Assembly (NCBI GenBank): GCA_003222855.1
Contig: QHXH01000214.1
Location: forward strand, 1 to 15,336
Direction of reading: 5' to 3'
DNA length: 15,336 nucleotides
Source: Acidobacteriota bacterium
Lineage (GTDB): Bacteria; Acidobacteriota; Blastocatellia; Pyrinomonadales; Pyrinomonadaceae
The notes under the pieces were generated by a model. The model was not told the DNA's origin and made no database searches. It saw only the letters and a program-made list of their open reading frames with translations. Positions within the stretch are counted from its first letter, which is position 1. Each line of letters begins with the position of its first letter. Made by a program: the position numbers and the translations under genes. Below, piece after piece: positions 7,691-15,158 of this stretch.

Positions 7691-9447
7691 TTCTCGGGAA
7701 ACAACAGGGTGGCGATGGAGCCACCGATGCCGAAGGATGAGCGACTGGTCCAATCGATCGATCCGTTCTTTACCATCAATACGCTCACCGCGAGCGGAAG
7801 CATATGCGCTCCCTGATCAATCGCGGGAGCGTTAGTAGAAAAAATCGAACGCGGCTGAGATGAAAATGCTTCAGTAAACGAAATCGCGGCGCGCGAATCG
7901 TTTGTGAAAGTTACGGCCGTCAGCGGCAATGAAACATCTACAATCTTCTGCGCCTGACGGAATGAATCGGATGACAGTGCGGACTGAGAACTCGTGCGCG
8001 CTTGCAAACAGCGACGCACGTCTTCGCCTGGCCCAATCAAGAAACTGTTTGCCACGAAACCAGCTGTCCAGTTATCAGTTGATGAAACGAGCAAATCAGC
8101 ATCGCCCAGCTTCTCGATCTCAGGGTTTTTCCCAAGTCGTTCCTTTACCGCCTTTTCCAGGGCTGGCCGGTCAAAAACGTCAGCGATGAGTACCGCCGGA
8201 GAGTCCTCCTCGAGACGAATGGTTTGTACCCGCGTTCCAATTCCTCTACTAAACGAATCTGGATCATCGATGCCGTACGTCTTCAACAAGTTTCTCAACA
8301 GCGGACGCGCGGCTATCGCGCCCACAAGATCGGCGTGCGATGAAACCACCGCATTTAAGTCCGTCCAAACGCTGGCGCCATCATGAAACTTATAAATGGA
8401 AAAAGAATGAACGTCCGGCGGCACGAACCAAAGCTCGGTCAAATCAGGCCCACGATCGGGGACCAGACTGACTCGCAGCTTATCAGTAACGCCGTCCGCC
8501 AGCCCGATCGAACAGTGATCTTCAACCTCGCCGTCGATAAATTTCGCTGTCCATCCCGCATGCTTCACAAGCCCGCCGAACGTATCGGCGAACAAGCGAG
8601 CTTTGGTTAGCGAATCATCCGAGACTCCTCTGCGATTTTCGGCGTTGAGAATGTACGCTTGCAACAGAGACTTCACACCAGTTTGGCTAAGGAATCCGAA
8701 CGCGGCCGGATTAGGCACCTCTGTCGCTTGTCGCATCCTCTGAAGTTCAGGATCATCCTTGAGCGTCGCGCGTCTTCCAACGGTTGCTTCGATCGAATGC
8801 AAGACTGATGATTCGTCATTCGCAACGACAACTGTTGTGTTAACAAACGCGGCTACGATTCTTCGGGATGCATCCTCGGATTGCCATTCCTGAAGTTCAA
8901 CGCCTTGTATCTGCTTCCGCAGCGCAACCGGATTTCCAAAGTTCTTTCGCGCCAAGTCCTCAAGGTGGCGCTCGACCGCAGCTCGCATTCGCCACTGCGA
9001 TGTGTGCGTATCAATAATGAAGGTGAGAAGAGGCTTTATCACGAGCGTAGATCCATTCTCCGCACCTTCTGCGCCATTGAGAACTATTGCGACTTGAGCG
9101 CGCGCGAAAAGCAGCGCATCCGCCGACCCGATTCCGGTCCACCGCGCCAGACGTGTCCACCAACGATTCGGTGCCAGGTGTGCTGGCGATCCCAACAGTG
9201 GCCCAAACACCTTCCAAGCCTTAGTTTGTTCGAGGCCACCTCCGACGGCCGCCAAATCATTAATCTCTACGAACGCGAGGCTATCGGCTGGTGCCCACGC
9301 CGAGAGGTCCGCGTGCGTCGGCCGGTTCCCATAAAACCACGCACTGACAGCAGCCACGATCAGCAGCAAGATGACGATTCTGAAGCGGTGACGCTTGATC
9401 AACAGAACACATCGTAACGGTTCGTTGGTCCTAAGGGCAATCCGCAC
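7687..9447 (-). CDS. Membrane-anchored DUF3352-like protein
   Basis: A 586-residue protein of unknown function. A short basic N-terminus (KRHRFR) precedes a single hydrophobic segment at about residues 23-40. The long remainder is predicted to face the periplasm. It opens with a pattern typical of DUF3352-type proteins, APADSLAFVEINDL, and closes with SIDWTSRSSFGIGGSIATLL. There are no obvious catalytic motifs. The GTG at 9447 is preceded by GGGAG with a 10-base gap; a start a few codons downstream is possible. Its stop overlaps the rdgB start in ATGA, so the two form an operon led from the divergent promoter region shared with pilM. The family link is from pattern memory and should be confirmed by a profile search. 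A role in the cell envelope is inference from topology only. Confidence 0.72.
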   Translation of the reverse strand: MRIALRTNEPLRCVLLIKRHRFRIVILLLIVAAVSAWFYGNRPTHADLSAWAPADSLAFVEINDLAAVGGGLEQTKAWKVFGPLLGSPAHLAPNRWWTRLARWTGIGSADALLFARAQVAIVLNGAEGAENGSTLVIKPLLTFIIDTHTSQWRMRAAVERHLEDLARKNFGNPVALRKQIQGVELQEWQSEDASRRIVAAFVNTTVVVANDESSVLHSIEATVGRRATLKDDPELQRMRQATEVPNPAAFGFLSQTGVKSLLQAYILNAENRRGVSDDSLTKARLFADTFGGLVKHAGWTAKFIDGEVEDHCSIGLADGVTDKLRVSLVPDRGPDLTELWFVPPDVHSFSIYKFHDGASVWTDLNAVVSSHADLVGAIAARPLLRNLLKTYGIDDPDSFSRGIGTRVQTIRLEEDSPAVLIADVFDRPALEKAVKERLGKNPEIEKLGDADLLVSSTDNWTAGFVANSFLIGPGEDVRRCLQARTSSQSALSSDSFRQAQKIVDVSLPLTAVTFTNDSRAAISFTEAFSSQPRSIFSTNAPAIDQGAHMLPLAVSVLMVKNGSIDWTSRSSFGIGGSIATLLFPEK

Positions 9448-9475
9448 TTATTCACAACTCCCGCTTCATTTCGAG

Positions 9476-9504
9476 TGTTTATCAATGAATAATGATGTTG
9501 ACAA
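9476..9504 (-). promoter_or_regulatory. Leftward promoter for the DUF3352-rdgB operon
   Basis: On the minus strand, TTGTCA (9504-9499) is followed after 17 bases by TAAACA (9481-9476). The start codon lies 29 bases beyond the -10. The -35 box overlaps that of the rightward promoter on the other strand. Confidence 0.45.
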
Positions 9505-9527
9505 CCGTTGAGCGCTTATTGTAGCCT
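9498..9527 (+). promoter_or_regulatory. Rightward promoter for the pilMNOPQ cluster
   Basis: A perfect consensus -35 TTGACA (9498-9503) is followed after 18 bases by TAGCCT (9522-9527), a weak -10. The predicted start would be about 255 bases before pilM. The weak -10 may mean activator dependence or another sigma factor. Confidence 0.45.
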
Positions 9528-9542
9528 ACGCATGGCAGTGCT

Positions 9543-9724
9543 GGCCCAGACCTTCTGCCAACTGGGCTCTAATCTTTGTCGCTGCTCGGCGTTCCGCCGA
9601 AGTAAAAGCCCCGCCCTTCGCTCAGGCGAAGCCAATAAAAACCGTTTTGGATAATCTGATGAAGAACAATGCAAGCTACCCCTGCCGATTTCGATTAGTG
9701 CGCGCCGGCTTATCGCGGGCGCGC
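9543..9724 (+). promoter_or_regulatory. Structured 5' leader of pilM (four hairpins)
   Basis: Downstream of the rightward promoter, four hairpins follow in order. GCCCAG/CTGGGC pairs 9544-9549 with 9562-9567. TCGGCG/CGCCGA pairs 9586-9591 with 9595-9600. CTTCGC/GCGAAG pairs 9616-9621 with 9626-9631. GCGCGCC/GGCGCGC pairs 9700-9706 with 9718-9724 within a strongly GC-rich patch. The pilM ribosome binding site (AGGAG) follows about 50 bases later. No known riboswitch class was recognised. The leader could be a regulatory RNA, or the inverted repeats could act at DNA level. Confidence 0.4.
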
Positions 9725-9790
9725 CGCGCGCGGGCGCGAATGCGCCGTCAACGTCTACTCATGTTCAGGTTAGCGAGGAGCAATTAAATC

Positions 9791-10849
9791 ATGTGGAAGC
9801 GCACTAACAAGAGCATGGTCGGCGTCGACATTGGCTCGAGCAGCGTAAAGGCCGTCGAACTTCAGGGCAAGAATGGCGATTTCCAGTTGTTGAGTCTGGG
9901 TTACGAATCACTGGAACCGGATTCAGTTGTTGACGGCCAGATCATGGAATTGAATTCCGTGTCGAACGCGATTTCGAACATCTTCAATGAACATAAGATC
10001 AAGACAAACCGAGTTGCCGCCGGAGTAAATGGCCATTCGGTGATTGTCAAAAATATTGTGTTGCCCCAGATGAGTTCGGCAGAACTGCAAGAGTCATTCG
10101 CGTGGCATGCTGAAGAGCACATCCCGTTCGACATTACTGATGTCACCTTGGATTATCACGTCACTGGCACAACGGATGATGCGATTCATGTCCTGATGGC
10201 CGCGTGCAAGCGCGACAAGGTTGCTAACCTAAAGCAGGCAATACAACTCGCCGGCAAACAGCCTGCCGTCATCGATGTTGACGCGTTCGCGCTTCAGAAT
10301 TGTTACGAGTTGAATTACGACCCACAACCAAACCAGGTTGTCGCCCTGCTGAACATTGGCGCGTCGACGACGAACATTAATATCTTGAATGGCAATCGTT
10401 CGGTGTTCACCCGCGACGCCACGTTCGGTGGCAACCAATACACATCGCTGCTGCAAAAAGAGTTGGGTCTAACGTTTGAACATGCCGAGCAGGTCAAGCG
10501 TGGCACGCCATTGCCGGAAGCTGTTGAGGATCGCGATATCAAACCGATTCTGGAAACAGTATCGGACATTCTGGCCCTGGAAATCCAAAAGACTATGGAC
10601 TTTTATCGTGCCACGGTTGAAGACGGTGGTGTGGCGGTGGAAAAGATCCTGGTTTCCGGCGGCGGATCGAAGCTGGACGGGTTGATAGATTTCCTCGCGA
10701 AGCAGTTCGAAATGCCTGTCGAGATATTCGATCCATTTAAGAAGATCAAAGTCGATTCACGCGGTTTTGATCCGGAGTACATGCGCGAGGTCGTTCCCGA
10801 GATGGCGATCGCGGTTGGATTAGCGTTGAGAGGAGTTGACGCGCGGTGA
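9791..10849 (+). CDS. pilM: Type IV pilus assembly protein PilM
   Basis: Cytoplasmic actin-like protein of the type IV pilus inner-membrane platform, 352 residues, the family's usual length. It shows the ATP-binding phosphate-1 motif GVDIGSSSVK (11-20), a second phosphate loop NIGASTTNINI starting at residue 188, and the adenosine motif VSGGGSKLDGL at 288-298. HAEEHIPFD is the typical PilM segment near residue 110. The ATG at 9791 is preceded by GAGGAG with a 10-base gap. PilM binds the N-terminal tail of PilN, whose gene overlaps it by four bases (GTGA). It is the first gene of the pilMNOPQ set, after a long structured leader. Confidence 0.96.
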   Translation: MWKRTNKSMVGVDIGSSSVKAVELQGKNGDFQLLSLGYESLEPDSVVDGQIMELNSVSNAISNIFNEHKIKTNRVAAGVNGHSVIVKNIVLPQMSSAELQESFAWHAEEHIPFDITDVTLDYHVTGTTDDAIHVLMAACKRDKVANLKQAIQLAGKQPAVIDVDAFALQNCYELNYDPQPNQVVALLNIGASTTNINILNGNRSVFTRDATFGGNQYTSLLQKELGLTFEHAEQVKRGTPLPEAVEDRDIKPILETVSDILALEIQKTMDFYRATVEDGGVAVEKILVSGGGSKLDGLIDFLAKQFEMPVEIFDPFKKIKVDSRGFDPEYMREVVPEMAIAVGLALRGVDAR

Positions 10850-11556
10850 TCAAAGTAAATCTTTTAGAATCGGTAACCGATCGTCCGGCCAGTGTAGCTT
10901 TCGTTGAGGACAAGGTCTCGAGCACCCGTACGCAGACATTCTTGTTGGCGTTGACGGTCGTCGCATTGCTCGTGCTGGGTATCGGCTATGACTATGTGAG
11001 CGCAAATGCTCAGCATCAGGCAGCAACCAAGGAACTCGAAAAACAACGTCGCATCAACGACCAGATGAACTCGGTCAAGCGCGAGCAAGCGGACCTGGAA
11101 AAGAAGATCGCGGACATCAATTTCCGAGTCGATGCCATTCAGAAATTGCGCGGCTCGCAACAGGGACCGGGTGCAATACTTGGAGAGATCAAAGCCCGGT
11201 TCGACAGCGTCCCTGGTCTCTATTTGAAAAGTGTCGAGCAGAAAGACGCCGACCTAACAATTAAGGGTGAATCACCCAACGAAGCGGCAGTTACGCGATT
11301 CGGACAGAGCATGGAATTCTCTTCCGGGCTGTTTACGAACCTCAACATCGAAACTCAGAAGGAAGTGCCGCAGCTCAAGTCATCAGCTGGTGCGGCCCCG
11401 GCACAGGGTGCAAACCTCCTTCAATCGTTACTGGCTCAACCGGAAGTTGTGACGTTCACTATCAAGTGCAGCTACTCTGCCGCAAGGTCTCCGGAGACGT
11501 CGAACGCACCAGCCTCCGCTCCCAACAACACCAACCACGTCGCCGCTCGCAACTGA
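10846..11556 (+). CDS. pilN: Type IV pilus assembly protein PilN
   Basis: Bitopic inner-membrane protein of the alignment complex, 236 residues. The cytoplasmic start MIKVNLLES matches the conserved tail that docks in a PilM groove. A membrane helix lies at about 31-52, followed by a coiled coil rich in Lys, Glu and Gln (about 55-105) and a periplasmic ferredoxin-like domain. The last 60 or so residues are low in complexity (Ala, Asn, Pro, Ser) and make the protein longer than many homologs. The GTG start at 10846 overlaps the pilM stop as GTGA, with AGAGGAG about 11 bases upstream. PilN forms a heterodimer with PilO through the coiled coil and periplasmic domain. Confidence 0.94.
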   Translation: MIKVNLLESVTDRPASVAFVEDKVSSTRTQTFLLALTVVALLVLGIGYDYVSANAQHQAATKELEKQRRINDQMNSVKREQADLEKKIADINFRVDAIQKLRGSQQGPGAILGEIKARFDSVPGLYLKSVEQKDADLTIKGESPNEAAVTRFGQSMEFSSGLFTNLNIETQKEVPQLKSSAGAAPAQGANLLQSLLAQPEVVTFTIKCSYSAARSPETSNAPASAPNNTNHVAARN

Positions 11557-11579
11557 GCGCAGTTTTTCGGGAAAACATC

Positions 11580-12269
11580 ATGAAGATTGGAAATATTAAC
11601 AACCTCCCCTGGTACGCGCGCTTGGGCATTTTCGGCGGCCTGGCCATTTTGGTTTACGGCGCGTTCTGGTATTTCGTTACCAGCGGCACGCGCAAGGATA
11701 CGAAAGGATTGCAGGATCAAATCGTCGTGCTGCAAAAGGCAAACGCCGAGGCTCAGATTGCGTCGCAGCGGTTGAATGAATTCCGCACCACTTACAAGAA
11801 CAAGCAGGAAGAGTTGGAAGAATTGAAGGCCCTGTTGCCTGAACAGCGCGAATTGACCAACGTTCTGCAAGGTATTCAGGACCGCGCGCGGATGACGGGT
11901 CTGTCATTACGACACTTCACGCCGAAGGATGACGTGCAGCAGGATTTCTATAGCGGCAAGAAGATCGATGTGGCAGTGCAGAGTTCGTTTGCATCCCTGC
12001 GTGCCTTCTTCGATCAAATGGCCCACTACCAACGAATCGTGTCGATCACCAACTTTGAAATCAAGCAGTTGGATAATCAGGCACCAAGCAAGACTGTAGA
12101 GGCAAGGTTCGACCTCACCGCGTACTACGTTTCAACTGAGAAGCTGCAACAGAAGGCTGCCGCGCAACCAGCGGCTAATGCGCCAGCGCAAGCTCCAGGA
12201 GCAAATCCGGCCGCCGCAACCCAACAGGCTGTCCAGCAGCAGGTTGTCACTCCCCCAGCTCGAAACTAA
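11580..12269 (+). CDS. pilO: Type IV pilus assembly protein PilO
   Basis: Inner-membrane partner of PilN, 229 residues. A short cytoplasmic start (NINNLPWYARLG) leads to a membrane helix at about 13-34, a long coiled coil (about 40-95) that ends in the typical LLPEQRELTNVLQGIQDRA, and a periplasmic ferredoxin-like domain (about 100-190). An Ala/Gln/Pro-rich tail of about 35 residues ends the protein. The ATG at 11580 was chosen because the earlier in-frame codons overlap the end of pilN and do not resemble PilO. The ribosome binding site is weak (CGGGA). The 23-base gap from pilN fits a single operon. Confidence 0.94.
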   Translation: MKIGNINNLPWYARLGIFGGLAILVYGAFWYFVTSGTRKDTKGLQDQIVVLQKANAEAQIASQRLNEFRTTYKNKQEELEELKALLPEQRELTNVLQGIQDRARMTGLSLRHFTPKDDVQQDFYSGKKIDVAVQSSFASLRAFFDQMAHYQRIVSITNFEIKQLDNQAPSKTVEARFDLTAYYVSTEKLQQKAAAQPAANAPAQAPGANPAAATQQAVQQQVVTPPARN

Positions 12270-12298
12270 ATGTCCTGGCCTCGATTAGGAAGATGACG

Positions 12299-12949
12299 AT
12301 GAATTATCAAAAATTATTTCTGTCCCTGTTGATGTCCGCGACAATCCTTTGCGCGATGACTCGGCTTGGACTTACTGTTGTGGCGCAGAACCAGGCTCAG
12401 GAGAAGACTGACAAGAAGAGTTCTGCCGCAACTAATAAAGCCTCCGAGAAATCATCACGCGGCCGCGATCCTTTCAAGAAGTATCAGCCGGTGATCAAGC
12501 CTTCAAAGGCAGCCGCTTCCAAACTGGAGCCACCGTCAATTCAAGAGCGCATCGAGCGTTATCGAGCGCAGAAGGTGGCGGCTGCAAATGCGCATGTTGC
12601 CGCGCCCAAGCCGACTACAGCGCTGCTGCTCAACGAAGTGCAGGTTACCGGAATCTTCCGCACGCCGCGCGGCTGGTCTGCAATGGTAGAAGCCTCGGCG
12701 CTCACTCCTAAACTCTCATACGTCGTTTATCCTGGCGAGAATTTCTTCGACGGCCAACTGGTGGCGATCGAAGAAAGTCGCCTGATATTTCGTCGCGACA
12801 TTGTCTGGTCCGACGGACGCCGAGAGAAGTCCGTTGAGGTCAAGCCGCTGCGTTCGCCCGGCCTGATCGAAACAATGAGCGCAGCCAAGACATCTCCCAC
12901 CGAAGCGCTGACAACGGAAGTCGCTAAACCGACTCCGGAAAAGCAGTAA
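12299..12949 (+). CDS. pilP: Type IV pilus assembly protein PilP
   Basis: Periplasmic linker that joins the PilN/PilO platform to the secretin, 216 residues from this start. Of two neighbouring ATGs, 12299 sits 8 bases after AGGA (12287-12290), while 12293 sits only 2 bases after it, so 12299 is preferred. The hydrophobic N-terminus (about 5-30) ends in VVAQ, a likely signal peptidase I site. The only Cys there (C18, preceded by ATIL) does not sit in a normal lipobox, although PilP is a lipoprotein in well-studied species. The motif GRDPFKKYQP (about 54-63) is typical of PilP and precedes a disordered linker. The C-terminal beta domain begins at about residue 107 with LNEVQVTGIFRTPRGWSAMV. 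Gene order supports the call. Confidence 0.88.
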   Translation: MNYQKLFLSLLMSATILCAMTRLGLTVVAQNQAQEKTDKKSSAATNKASEKSSRGRDPFKKYQPVIKPSKAAASKLEPPSIQERIERYRAQKVAAANAHVAAPKPTTALLLNEVQVTGIFRTPRGWSAMVEASALTPKLSYVVYPGENFFDGQLVAIEESRLIFRRDIVWSDGRREKSVEVKPLRSPGLIETMSAAKTSPTEALTTEVAKPTPEKQ

Positions 12950-13031
12950 CAAGATTCTTCCGGCTCGCCATTCATGCGGCTTATCGCACCAGGAGAGCCA
13001 TCCACGTGAACGAGGCATCCTTCGTTCGCCT

Positions 13032-13060
13032 TTGACAACAAGCTGAACTGCCGCGTAGTG
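13032..13060 (+). promoter_or_regulatory. Promoter-like site upstream of pilQ
   Basis: A consensus -35 TTGACA (13032-13037) is followed by GTAG at 13055-13058. This spacing and the flanking bases (TTGACAAC, 15 bases, GTAG) repeat those of the site before pilM at 9498. The pilP-pilQ gap of 195 bases is long for this operon, which fits an internal promoter. The -10 is poor. Confidence 0.35.
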
Positions 13061-13144
13061 CGGCGCGCGTTCTAAATGTTCGTTGCCAGGCATTTCGAGC
13101 GAGCGTGTGGCGGAGTTCAGCAAGCAATCCCTGAGGAGAGAATA

Positions 13145-15055
13145 ATGCCTAAGCATTTCAAGATTGTCGCCATCAAAGCATTCGCGCTCGCGTGTGCCGG
13201 CGGTTTGTCTCTTAACGGTTTCGCGTTGGCGATCGGCGCCTCAGCGAGAACGACGGTCGAGTCCTCGCGGACATCCGGCGTTGTGCGGGCGGCCAGCCCA
13301 GATCCTTCGCCTACGCCGGCCAGGCCGGGCATCTCTCCGGCGAAAGACAATATGTCGGCGCAGTCGAATCAAGGACGGCAGTATGGGCAAGCAGGCTTTG
13401 TCGGAGAACCGATTAATCTGAATGTCGTCAACGCGGACATCCGTGACATCCTCAATTATATAACCGAGCAGTACGGCATCAATTTCGTGATCGATAATTC
13501 GGTCCAGGCCGTTCCGGTGACGGTGAATGTTCAGGATGTGCCATGGAATTATGCTTTGGACGCGATTCTTCGGGCCAATAGATTGGGCGTTGATGTTAAC
13601 GGCAACATTCTCCGCATCGCGACCAGCGACACGCTCGCCAAGGAGTCTGATACTCAACGCATTATTAAGGATTCCCAGTTGAGCAATTCGCCGCTTATTA
13701 CTGAGTTGGTGCGCCTGAATTACGTTCGCGCGTCTGGAACCCTGGCCACGGCAGCAGGTTCGACTGGCGCCTTCGCAGGTGGTGCGACAAACTTGAGCTT
13801 CAGTGGGGGGGCGGGTGGTGATTCGACCGGCGGCGGTGGCGATCAGGGAATCCTTCCGATCATCAAGCGTCGTCTATCACGTCTGGGTTCTGTCGAAGTC
13901 GCTGGTCAGAGCAACTCGCTGATTATCACGGACGTTAGAGAGAACGTCGAAGCGATCCGTCAATTGATCGCCATCCTCGATCAACCCGAACCGCAAGTCG
14001 AGATTGAAACCCGGATCGTCATTGCGCAACACAACTTTAGTCGCGACCTCGGTTCGCAGCTTTCACTGGGCGTGGCGAATTTTAATCGAGGCGCCTTGGC
14101 GAATGTTTCGACCCTGCCGAGTACTTCCGGATCGGGTGGTACCGGCGGCGGCACTGGAACCGGTGGGAACGCGGTAAGAACCGGCCCCAATCCATTTGGA
14201 GTGTTTGGCGGACTGGACGGCACCACCCAGGGCCTCAACAACCTGCGCTCTGCGGCCGCCACCACAGTTATCGGTTTAACGACCGGATTGTTCGGCACAG
14301 CTCAGATTAGCGCCTTGATTACCGCAGCCGAAAGCCGGGGCGAAGTGAAGACGGTCGCAACTCCGCGCGTCACGGCTTTGAATAACCGGCCGGCGCAGAT
14401 TGAAAGTGGATCGCAGATTCCAGTGCAAACGACTCAAGCAGCAGGAGGCACCGCGGTAGTCACTACTACATTCGTGTCGGTGCCGCTGCGTCTTTCGATC
14501 ACTCCCCAGATTACCGACGCAGGAACTGTCGTGCTGCGCGTGACGATTGAAAACAATACCGTCAACACCGGTATCGCTGTCGGTGGTGTTCCCGGTATTG
14601 ATACTCAGCGCATGCAGTCCGAAGTGCTCGTCCCGGACGGCGGCACCACCGTTATGGGCGGAGTGCTTGCCGATCAGGAATCGACACAAAGACAGCGCAC
14701 GCCGGGTGTTGCCAGCATTCCCATTCTCGGCAACCTGTTTAAGCGCAAGCTCGTTACGAAGGAGTCGACTGAGATTCTCTTCTTCATTACGCCGCACATC
14801 TATCGGCCTGACTACTTTGGTCGCCCGATACCGAATACACCGTCCTCTGGTCCGCGCGTTCAAACTGTGCCGCAGCCGGTGCCGTTGGGCAATCCGCAAT
14901 CGAACTCGTCGGCGCCGACTGAGTTGCAGCAGCAGGAAAAACCGCAAGTCATGCCGGCGACGCCGCAGCCAAACGTTCTCGGCGCTCCCGCTAATCCCGC
15001 GGGCAGTAGCAATGGAACGGCACGACCCGACGCCGTAAACGGCAAACGGCCATAG
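13145..15055 (+). CDS. pilQ: Type IV pilus secretin PilQ
   Basis: Outer-membrane pore through which the pilus passes, 636 residues. A signal peptide (about 1-30) precedes a low-complexity Ser/Pro stretch. An N0/STN-like domain runs from about 87 to 170 (GEPINLNVVNADIRDILNYI at its start). A secretin N1 domain (about 187-285) is split by a Gly-rich insert. The secretin barrel domain runs from about 388 to 560. Its signatures are VATPRVTALNNRPAQIESG, VPDGGTTVMGGVL and IPILGNLFKRK, and the domain ends in FFITPHIYRP. A second Gly/Thr-rich insert lies at about 327-352, and a Pro/Gln/Asn tail follows residue 561. No AMIN domain is seen before N0, unlike many PilQ proteins. The ATG at 13145 has GAGGAG 6 bases upstream; an earlier in-frame start at 13076 lacks a good site and spoils the signal peptide. 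Confidence 0.95.
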   Translation: MPKHFKIVAIKAFALACAGGLSLNGFALAIGASARTTVESSRTSGVVRAASPDPSPTPARPGISPAKDNMSAQSNQGRQYGQAGFVGEPINLNVVNADIRDILNYITEQYGINFVIDNSVQAVPVTVNVQDVPWNYALDAILRANRLGVDVNGNILRIATSDTLAKESDTQRIIKDSQLSNSPLITELVRLNYVRASGTLATAAGSTGAFAGGATNLSFSGGAGGDSTGGGGDQGILPIIKRRLSRLGSVEVAGQSNSLIITDVRENVEAIRQLIAILDQPEPQVEIETRIVIAQHNFSRDLGSQLSLGVANFNRGALANVSTLPSTSGSGGTGGGTGTGGNAVRTGPNPFGVFGGLDGTTQGLNNLRSAAATTVIGLTTGLFGTAQISALITAAESRGEVKTVATPRVTALNNRPAQIESGSQIPVQTTQAAGGTAVVTTTFVSVPLRLSITPQITDAGTVVLRVTIENNTVNTGIAVGGVPGIDTQRMQSEVLVPDGGTTVMGGVLADQESTQRQRTPGVASIPILGNLFKRKLVTKESTEILFFITPHIYRPDYFGRPIPNTPSSGPRVQTVPQPVPLGNPQSNSSAPTELQQQEKPQVMPATPQPNVLGAPANPAGSSNGTARPDAVNGKRP

Positions 15056-15093
15056 CTTTGGTCGAGTTACTTAGTCGTTCTCCTGCACGATAC

Positions 15094-15128
15094 TCCGGTG
15101 GTCAGAAGCGAGAGCCTCGACCACCGGA
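15094..15128 (+). terminator. Strong hairpin after pilQ, possible terminator
   Basis: TCCGGTGGTC (15094-15103) pairs perfectly with GACCACCGGA (15119-15128) around a 15-base loop. ACTTATTTTG follows, an interrupted T-run. It may terminate pilQ transcription partly or protect the 3' end of the message. Confidence 0.55.
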
Positions 15129-15158
15129 ACTTATTTTGATATACAGGTTACGGAAGGT

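Noticed and set aside
9650..9655. GATAAT as a -10 for a second pilM promoter
   Set aside because: No acceptable -35 lies 16-18 bases upstream; kept only as a remote possibility.
11466..11579. PilO start 38 codons upstream
   Set aside because: These codons overlap the end of pilN in another frame and do not look like a PilO N-terminus; the ATG at 11580 gives the normal short cytoplasmic tail and membrane helix.
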